Positions 1-4,472 of a DNA stretch of 6,871 nucleotides are shown here, piece after piece. Made by a program: the position numbers and the translations under genes. The notes beneath the pieces are model-generated. The model did no database searches, had not been told where the DNA came from, and saw only the letters and a program-made list of their open reading frames with translations. The stretch spans positions 1 through 6,871 of the forward strand of contig NZ_CABMQJ010000081.1 in the NCBI RefSeq assembly GCF_902388705.1, given 5' to 3'. This DNA is from an uncultured Alistipes sp. (GTDB taxonomy: Bacteria > Bacteroidota > Bacteroidia > Bacteroidales > Rikenellaceae). The stretch's first letter is position 1. Every line of letters starts with the position of its first letter.

Positions 1-1119
1 GTCGCGGAGCCAGCCGCCGATTTCGACGCCCGCCTCCATCGTCCGCACCAGCAGCGCCTGGTAGCCGGCGTGTATCACCCCGGGCATCTCCGACGTGGGC
101 CAGTCCAGCAGCCGCTGCGCCCCGCCCTGCAGGTTCTCGCGGTCGCCGTCCATATTCGCGGCCAACACCGCGAACAGCTCTTTCATATACTCCTGCTGCG
201 CCTGCAGGTAGCCGAGGTCGCCCCCGTACAGGTATAGGTCGCGGTGGATGATCACCCACCACATCGAATAGGCCGCTATGTGGTTCATCCACCCGGGCAG
301 CGGCGTGTTGTCGCGCACGTGGTCGAGGCTTTTGCGCACGACCCCGTTGCCGCCGAACACGCTCTGAATGGTCATCACCTCGGGGTGCATGTCCCCGACC
401 CAGACCAGCCGGTCGCGTTTTATCCCGTCCCACAGGTAGTCCTGCATATTCAGGTGGACGGTGTAGGCCCCCGTCTCCCAGATACGGGTCAGCCGTTCGT
501 CGTCGCAGCGGAACGAACCCAGGTAGGGAATATCGCGGTAGCGGAGGATGCCCCGCACCGATTTCAGGTTCAGTTCGGCATCGGGTTCCACCAGGTCGAT
601 CCGCACGAAGCGGAAGCCCGAATTCCCCGTTTCGACGGTTCCGAGCCACGGCACGCCGAGCGTGAAGTCGCGCAGCGAATGCTCGTTGGTGGCGCTCGCC
701 ATCGGGGCATCGCCGCCGACGTCGCTCATCGCCTCGCTCACGGACTCGCCGTAGCGGATGCGCACTTTCAGCGCCCGCTGGTCGGAACGTATCGCCGCGG
801 CGATTTCGATTCCGCCGTAAATCTCCTTGCCGAAATCCAGCAGTACCGAGGCCGCGCGTCCCCCGCGGGTCGAAAGGCGGCATACGTCCGGAGTCCCGAC
901 CGAAAGCTGCCCGTCGAAAGGCCCGAGCAGGGCCCCGGCGTTATCCACCCCCGCCGTCGAGGCTTCGGGCAGCGCCACCAGCCGCAGCGGGGTAAGGTAT
1001 TTCCGGGAAATCGCGTCATCCGCGGCCCGTCCCCCGAATCCTTTCTCCAGCAGGTTTTCCTGTCCGCTGGCGACCGCCGCGGCCGCCAGCAGGAACACAA
1101 GCAGGGCTATCCGTTTCAT
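1..1119 (-). CDS. GH78-like six-hairpin glycosidase (putative alpha-L-rhamnosidase), 3' end outside window
   Basis: The frame is open for 373 codons from ATG at 1119 to the window edge without a stop, so the C-terminal part is missing. Residues 1-19 are a Sec signal peptide (MKRIALLVFLLAAAAVASG, likely cut before Q20), with no lipobox Cys. Residues about 75-195 form a beta-sandwich region (LLDFGKEIYGGIEI, VRIRYGESVSEAM, GFRFVRIDL). From about residue 196 the alpha/alpha six-hairpin barrel begins (DIPYLGSFRCDDERLTRIWETGAYT), followed by DGIKRDRLVWVGDMHPE at 231-247. This aligns with the classical GH78 motif DCPQREKNGWTGD, but the catalytic Glu position is Asp (D236). The general-base region lies outside the window. 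The start is fixed by the signal peptide and by the 4-bp overlap with the upstream GH106 gene, which implies co-expression. The protein probably acts in the periplasm on a rhamnose-containing oligosaccharide. The fold assignment is firm; the substrate is inferred, and a related alpha-L-sugar is possible. Confidence 0.88.
   Translation of the reverse strand, partial: MKRIALLVFLLAAAAVASGQENLLEKGFGGRAADDAISRKYLTPLRLVALPEASTAGVDNAGALLGPFDGQLSVGTPDVCRLSTRGGRAASVLLDFGKEIYGGIEIAAAIRSDQRALKVRIRYGESVSEAMSDVGGDAPMASATNEHSLRDFTLGVPWLGTVETGNSGFRFVRIDLVEPDAELNLKSVRGILRYRDIPYLGSFRCDDERLTRIWETGAYTVHLNMQDYLWDGIKRDRLVWVGDMHPEVMTIQSVFGGNGVVRKSLDHVRDNTPLPGWMNHIAAYSMWWVIIHRDLYLYGGDLGYLQAQQEYMKELFAVLAANMDGDRENLQGGAQRLLDWPTSEMPGVIHAGYQALLVRTMEAGVEIGGWLRD
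1063..1119 (-). other. Signal peptide of the downstream GH78-like enzyme
   Basis: Residues 1-19 show two basic residues (K2, R3), a hydrophobic core (IALLVFLLAAAAV) and a small-residue cleavage site A17-S18-G19 before Q20. There is no Cys at +1, so this is a type I Sec signal rather than a lipoprotein signal. It implies export to the periplasm and supports the chosen ATG. Confidence 0.8.
1116..1119 (-). promoter_or_regulatory. ATGA stop/start overlap between GH106 and GH78-like genes
   Basis: The TGA stop of the GH106 gene (1118..1116) shares bases with the ATG of the downstream gene (1119..1117). The four-base ATGA arrangement is typical of translational coupling, where a terminating ribosome re-initiates on the next cistron. 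It places the two genes on one transcript. A G-rich stretch (AAAGGGTGGGCGG) lies just upstream of the ATG inside the GH106 coding sequence; whether it acts as a ribosome site is unclear, since Bacteroidota depend little on Shine-Dalgarno pairing. Confidence 0.85.
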
Positions 1120-4100
1120 CGTCCGCCCACCCTTTCGATTACCACGGGATTGTACAGTCCGGAGGGCTGCAGCTGCGAGTCGGGACGCCACGGATTGTTC
1201 AGCGTCCACGTTCCCCGCTCGCCCTCGGGCAGTCGGCTGTCGCCGACGAGGCGGTTCACCCACGTATTGACGACGTCGATGGCGATGGTGTTTTTACCTT
1301 TCCGCACCAAATCGGTGATATCGACCCGGTAGGGCGCCGTCCACACGCCTCCGGCATACTTGCCGTTGACATAGATTTTGGCCATCACGCCGACCTCGCC
1401 CGTATCCGCGAACAGCCGTCCGTGCATCTCCTTTTTATCGAGCGTGAAGGTGGTTTCGTAGCGGACGTTGCCCGAGAAGTAACGAATCGCCTCGTCGTCG
1501 GAGAGCCGCAGGTCTTTCAGTTCATCGACCGCGACGGGCTCCGCCGGGCCGCGCCGGCCCTGCTGGAAGGTCAGCGTCCACGTCCCGTCCAGCGTCCGGA
1601 CACGCTCCGGCTCGGGGAAATTCTTCGCCCCGGGTGCACGGCCTGCGGCCGCAGCGCCCTCGCGGAACACGACGAACGCACTCTGGTTGGGTTCCAGCAC
1701 CATCGGCAGGGTCGTCGTCCTCCCGTTGTCCGTAAATTCGGGCAGCGGACGAATCGCCCCCGTCACGGCGTCCCACAATTCGGGCGCGGCGCCCGTCACG
1801 CGGAACGTACACGGGAAACCGATTCGCTGCGCCGACTGGTTGGTCAGGAAGTAAATCTGCTCCCGGCCCGTATCGCGGTGCCCGTAGAGCACCGGCACAT
1901 CGGCCGGGACTCCGCAGTCGGGCACGCAGTCCACATAGGCCAGCGCCTCCTCCATCGTCATGCCGTCGAGCACGGCGCCCTTGCCGTAGCGGACGGCCTT
2001 CACGGCCTTGCCGTCGACCCCGCCCCAGAGCTCCGCAGCCATCCGGCGCACGCGTGCATCGGCATCGGGATAGCCCTCGAGGCTCGGCGAGCGCTGCGGC
2101 GCAGGGCCGAGCAGGACACCGCCCTCACCGACGAGCGTTTTCAGGCGTGCGAGCAGCTCGGGGCGCATCGTCGTGAGCTTGGGCAGCACCAGTATCCGGT
2201 ACTGCGTCCCGTGCGGCAGCGTCCACATGCCGTCCTTGATGAAGGCGCGCTCGAGCAGCACCTCGCCGTTGATATAATCGTACTGGTATCCTTTCGGCAG
2301 CGCCGGGTCGGTGATGCCGGTCATCTTCGGGGCGTCCTCGCCGATGAAGTAGGCCGCGTCGGCGACATTGAGCCCCTGCTGCAGCATGTAGTTGACCCGC
2401 TTGAGGTAGGCGGTGAACAAATCCATATGCGAGAACCACGTGTTGTTGCGGTTGAATTCGGTGCCGAACCATGCGTTCATGCCGGGCAGTTCGTCGCCCG
2501 GCTGCGTGATGTAGACGTGCAGCAGCGTGTTGTTGATACCCTCCGAAAAGAAGCGGTCACCGCGCGGTTTGACCAGCGCCGGATGGCGTCCGAAATCATT
2601 CCCGGCCGAAGTGTAGGACTCGGCCGACACCTTGCGCTTGCCGTAGATGTGGGCGCACGACGAAGCGGCGCGGTTCTCGATGTCGCCCAGCGAGCCCTCG
2701 CCCCAGAACTCGCCGCCAACCTCGTCCGACTGCCCGCCGTACTGCAGGAACTCGCCCGGATAGCCCCAGTGGCCGTAGTTCTCCAGCCACAGCGTCAGTC
2801 CGTACTTGTGCGCAATCTCGCGCAGGCCGCCGATATGCGCATAGGCCAGCTTGTCGGCCGCCATGCGGCGCATGTCCCACAGGAAGCGGTCGGAGAGCTC
2901 CTGGCTGCCGATTACCACGCCGTCGTAAACGGGCAGGAACGGCAGGGGGTCGTAGCCGAACTTATCCCTGAAATCCGCAAAAAACGTATCCGTGAAGTTC
3001 TGCCCGCCTTTCTCGTAGCTGTCGGCCACCACCACACGGAACGTTTTCCGGTCTTCGGCGGGTATGCGGCGGAGCACCTCGCCGATAAAGGCGTCGAAAT
3101 GGTGCTGCAGGTAGGCCGAAGTCATCTTGTCCACCTCGAGGCCCGTTCCCTCGGGCGCCGCGGGCGAGTTCTGCATCCCCGTGGGACGCATTCCCGTGCG
3201 CATGACGACCCAGTCGCCCGCCGGGGCTTCCCACACCAGGCGGTCGCCGTCGAGGCATTCCGTTATGTCGATTACTTTCGCGGGGTCGACAGCCAGCGAC
3301 GCATCGTCCAGCACGGGCTGGTCGCGCCACTGGTACTCCTCCCAGTAAGGCAGCGGCGTCTGGAACATCTTGGCGAAGGTCTTCTCGGCGTAGCGCTCCA
3401 CACGGGGTTCGGACGAGAGCAGCACCTCCTTGAAACCCGTATCCCGGCCCGCACCCCGGACTACGAGCCGGAACTCGCGGCCCGTGACCTTGTCCACGCT
3501 GATTGCAACCGGTGCATAGGGGTCGAACCCGACCTCGATGTTGGGATTCGAGCGGTCGATTTCGAACGACGCGACCGTCCGGTAGCCGTCCGCCCCTTTC
3601 GCCAGCAGCTCGACCGCCGCCCGAATCGGACGGTGAGCCGGCCACACGGTGATATTGCGCAGGTCGAGGTCGGCGTCGGCCTTGAAGTCGAACGCGACCT
3701 CCGCCGTACCGTCGAAAATCACCTCCGTCGCAGGGTCGCCGTCAATCAGGTTTTGCAGTTCGCCGGCCTGGGATGCCGATGCGACGCGGGTGTCGGCCGC
3801 CGTCAGCGCCCTGCCTGCCTGCGCCGGACAGGGGTAGGCGATAACCCGCACGTCCTGGAAATCGGCGGCGGGTTTCTCCAGCAGCAAATCGACCTTCCGC
3901 CCGCCCGTAACGCGCTTCTTCACCGAGGCCAGGTAACGCATCGCCTGCTCCGGCCCGATCCACGGGCCTCCGGCCTGGCTCCAGCCGGGACTGTTGAACA
4001 TCCCGATTTCAATTCCCAGCTCCGAGGCTTTCCTGAGCGCCGCATGGGTAACCTCCCACCATTCGTCCGTAAAGAGCCGGACGGGTCGGTAGGGCGTCGC

Positions 4101-4355
4101 CATCTCCCCGAGGCCGATGTTGCCGATAAATGCGCGGTTGATGCCCACGCGCTTCATCGCCTCGAGGTCTTTCTCCACACCCGCCTTGGATACGTTGCCC
4201 GAAAGCCAGTACCAGTAGACCGAGGTCTGTACCGAGTCGGGCGGCGTGACGAATCCGGCCGCAAGTGCGGAGCGGGCAGCGCCGGGAGCCGCGCCGTGAC
4301 CTGCCAGCGGCAGGAACGCCAGCGGCAGCAGGAGCAGTTTCGATAGTTTGTTCAT
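1116..4355 (-). CDS. GH106 alpha-L-rhamnosidase, secreted, complete
   Basis: This 1079-residue protein, with stop TGA at 1118..1116, has the length usual for Bacteroidota GH106 enzymes, which hydrolyse terminal alpha-L-rhamnose from pectic and other glycans. A Sec signal peptide covers roughly residues 1-21 to 1-32. The family opening FVTPPDSVQTSVYWYWLSGNVSK-GVEKDLEAMKRVGINRAFIGNIGL is at 35-82. A discoidin-like beta-sandwich at about 185-315 (LIDGDPATEVIFDG, ITVWPAHRPIRAAVELL) interrupts the catalytic barrel. The barrel resumes with VVVADSYEKGGQNFTDTF (E448), LWLENYGHWGYPGEF (E525) and KVSAESYTS (E579). E448 and E579 are the likely catalytic pair; their 131-residue spacing is close to the pair I recall for Bacteroides BT0986 (Glu461, Glu593). 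A GH2-like jelly roll occupies about 918-1076 (LDGTWTLTF, VYVNGKYAGGVWTAPY-type motif, GLYNPVVIERV). It lies 117 bp after a GH78 gene and overlaps the next gene by 4 bp. It is probably periplasmic. The family call is strong; the exact substrate is unknown. Confidence 0.95.
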   Translation of the reverse strand: MNKLSKLLLLPLAFLPLAGHGAAPGAARSALAAGFVTPPDSVQTSVYWYWLSGNVSKAGVEKDLEAMKRVGINRAFIGNIGLGEMATPYRPVRLFTDEWWEVTHAALRKASELGIEIGMFNSPGWSQAGGPWIGPEQAMRYLASVKKRVTGGRKVDLLLEKPAADFQDVRVIAYPCPAQAGRALTAADTRVASASQAGELQNLIDGDPATEVIFDGTAEVAFDFKADADLDLRNITVWPAHRPIRAAVELLAKGADGYRTVASFEIDRSNPNIEVGFDPYAPVAISVDKVTGREFRLVVRGAGRDTGFKEVLLSSEPRVERYAEKTFAKMFQTPLPYWEEYQWRDQPVLDDASLAVDPAKVIDITECLDGDRLVWEAPAGDWVVMRTGMRPTGMQNSPAAPEGTGLEVDKMTSAYLQHHFDAFIGEVLRRIPAEDRKTFRVVVADSYEKGGQNFTDTFFADFRDKFGYDPLPFLPVYDGVVIGSQELSDRFLWDMRRMAADKLAYAHIGGLREIAHKYGLTLWLENYGHWGYPGEFLQYGGQSDEVGGEFWGEGSLGDIENRAASSCAHIYGKRKVSAESYTSAGNDFGRHPALVKPRGDRFFSEGINNTLLHVYITQPGDELPGMNAWFGTEFNRNNTWFSHMDLFTAYLKRVNYMLQQGLNVADAAYFIGEDAPKMTGITDPALPKGYQYDYINGEVLLERAFIKDGMWTLPHGTQYRILVLPKLTTMRPELLARLKTLVGEGGVLLGPAPQRSPSLEGYPDADARVRRMAAELWGGVDGKAVKAVRYGKGAVLDGMTMEEALAYVDCVPDCGVPADVPVLYGHRDTGREQIYFLTNQSAQRIGFPCTFRVTGAAPELWDAVTGAIRPLPEFTDNGRTTTLPMVLEPNQSAFVVFREGAAAAGRAPGAKNFPEPERVRTLDGTWTLTFQQGRRGPAEPVAVDELKDLRLSDDEAIRYFSGNVRYETTFTLDKKEMHGRLFADTGEVGVMAKIYVNGKYAGGVWTAPYRVDITDLVRKGKNTIAIDVVNTWVNRLVGDSRLPEGERGTWTLNNPWRPDSQLQPSGLYNPVVIERVGGR
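4260..4355 (-). other. Signal peptide of the GH106 enzyme
   Basis: Residues 1-32 hold two Lys (K3, K6), a Leu/Ala/Pro-rich core at 7-18, and small residues after it. Cleavage could fall after G21 (G-H-G) or as late as A32 (A-L-A before A33), so the right end of the signal is uncertain. No lipobox Cys is present. The catalytic domain starts at about F35, so either site leaves it intact. Confidence 0.7.
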
Positions 4356-4380
4356 CGTATTCGCAATTTAAGTTGTTGCA
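4356..4380 (-). promoter_or_regulatory. AT-rich translation-initiation leader of the GH106 gene
   Basis: The 25 bases before the GH106 ATG are about 64% A+T (16 of 25), in sharp contrast with the GC-rich spacer and genes around them. They contain AACAACTTAAATTGCG. No Shine-Dalgarno motif is visible. Unstructured A-rich leaders are how many Bacteroidota genes recruit ribosomes, so this probably serves that role. I do not see a convincing promoter here. Confidence 0.45.
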
Positions 4381-4420
4381 GTGATTCTCTCGCCGAAACC
4401 CGCCCCGAAGCCGATCCGGC

Positions 4421-4438
4421 CCGGGGAGGAATTCCCGG
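4421..4438 (-). repeat. Second short inverted repeat in the spacer
   Basis: CCGGG (4421..4425) and CCCGG (4434..4438) are complementary with an eight-base loop that contains the GGAATTCC palindrome. The right arm lies within the first copy of the 10-bp direct repeat. The stem is only five pairs and is not followed by a T-tract in transcript direction, so its function is uncertain. Confidence 0.3.
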
Positions 4439-4459
4439 CACGCTCGTGGCCCGGCACGC
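4434..4459. repeat. 10-bp direct repeat in the GH78-GH106 spacer
   Basis: CCCGGCACGC occurs at 4434..4443 and again, identically, at 4450..4459, separated by six bases (TCGTGG), giving a 16-base period. It lies in the only non-coding DNA of the window. It may be a short duplication, an operator-like site or chance in GC-rich DNA. The sequence alone does not decide. Confidence 0.5.
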
Positions 4460-4464
4460 GGGCC
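4448..4464 (-). repeat. GC-rich inverted repeat just after the GH78 stop codon
   Basis: GGCCCG (4448..4453) and CGGGCC (4459..4464) are perfect inverted repeats with a five-base loop, starting 8 bases past the TAG stop in transcript direction. The transcript could form a six-pair G/C hairpin. No U-tract follows it, so it does not look like a classical intrinsic terminator. It could instead protect the 3' end of the GH78 message or partly reduce read-through. Confidence 0.4.
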
Positions 4465-4472
4465 GCAGGCGT

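Noticed and set aside
244..1332. A 362-codon plus-strand open frame opposite the GH78-like gene
   Set aside because: It starts at GTG, is in register with the minus-strand gene over most of its length, runs on into the antisense of the GH106 gene, and has a low-complexity Arg/His/Pro-rich translation. It is a shadow of the real gene.
1422..4346. A 974-codon open frame on the plus strand, opposite nearly the whole GH106 gene
   Set aside because: It is in exact codon register with the GH106 gene, so its stops would need Leu TTA, Leu CTA or Ser TCA codons in GH106. GC-rich genes rarely use these. The translation is rich in Arg, His, Val and Gly with no recognisable domain, while the minus strand encodes clear GH106 motifs.
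4356..4400. Possible Bacteroidota promoter (TTTG / TAnnTTTG) before the GH106 gene
   Set aside because: TAAATTGC only partly matches the -7 element, the nearest TTTC is about 24 bases upstream instead of about 19-20, and the element lies too close to the ATG. Co-transcription from the GH78 gene is simpler.
4421..4464. Intrinsic terminator after the GH78 gene
   Set aside because: GC-rich hairpins can be drawn, but no T-tract follows any of them in the transcript direction.
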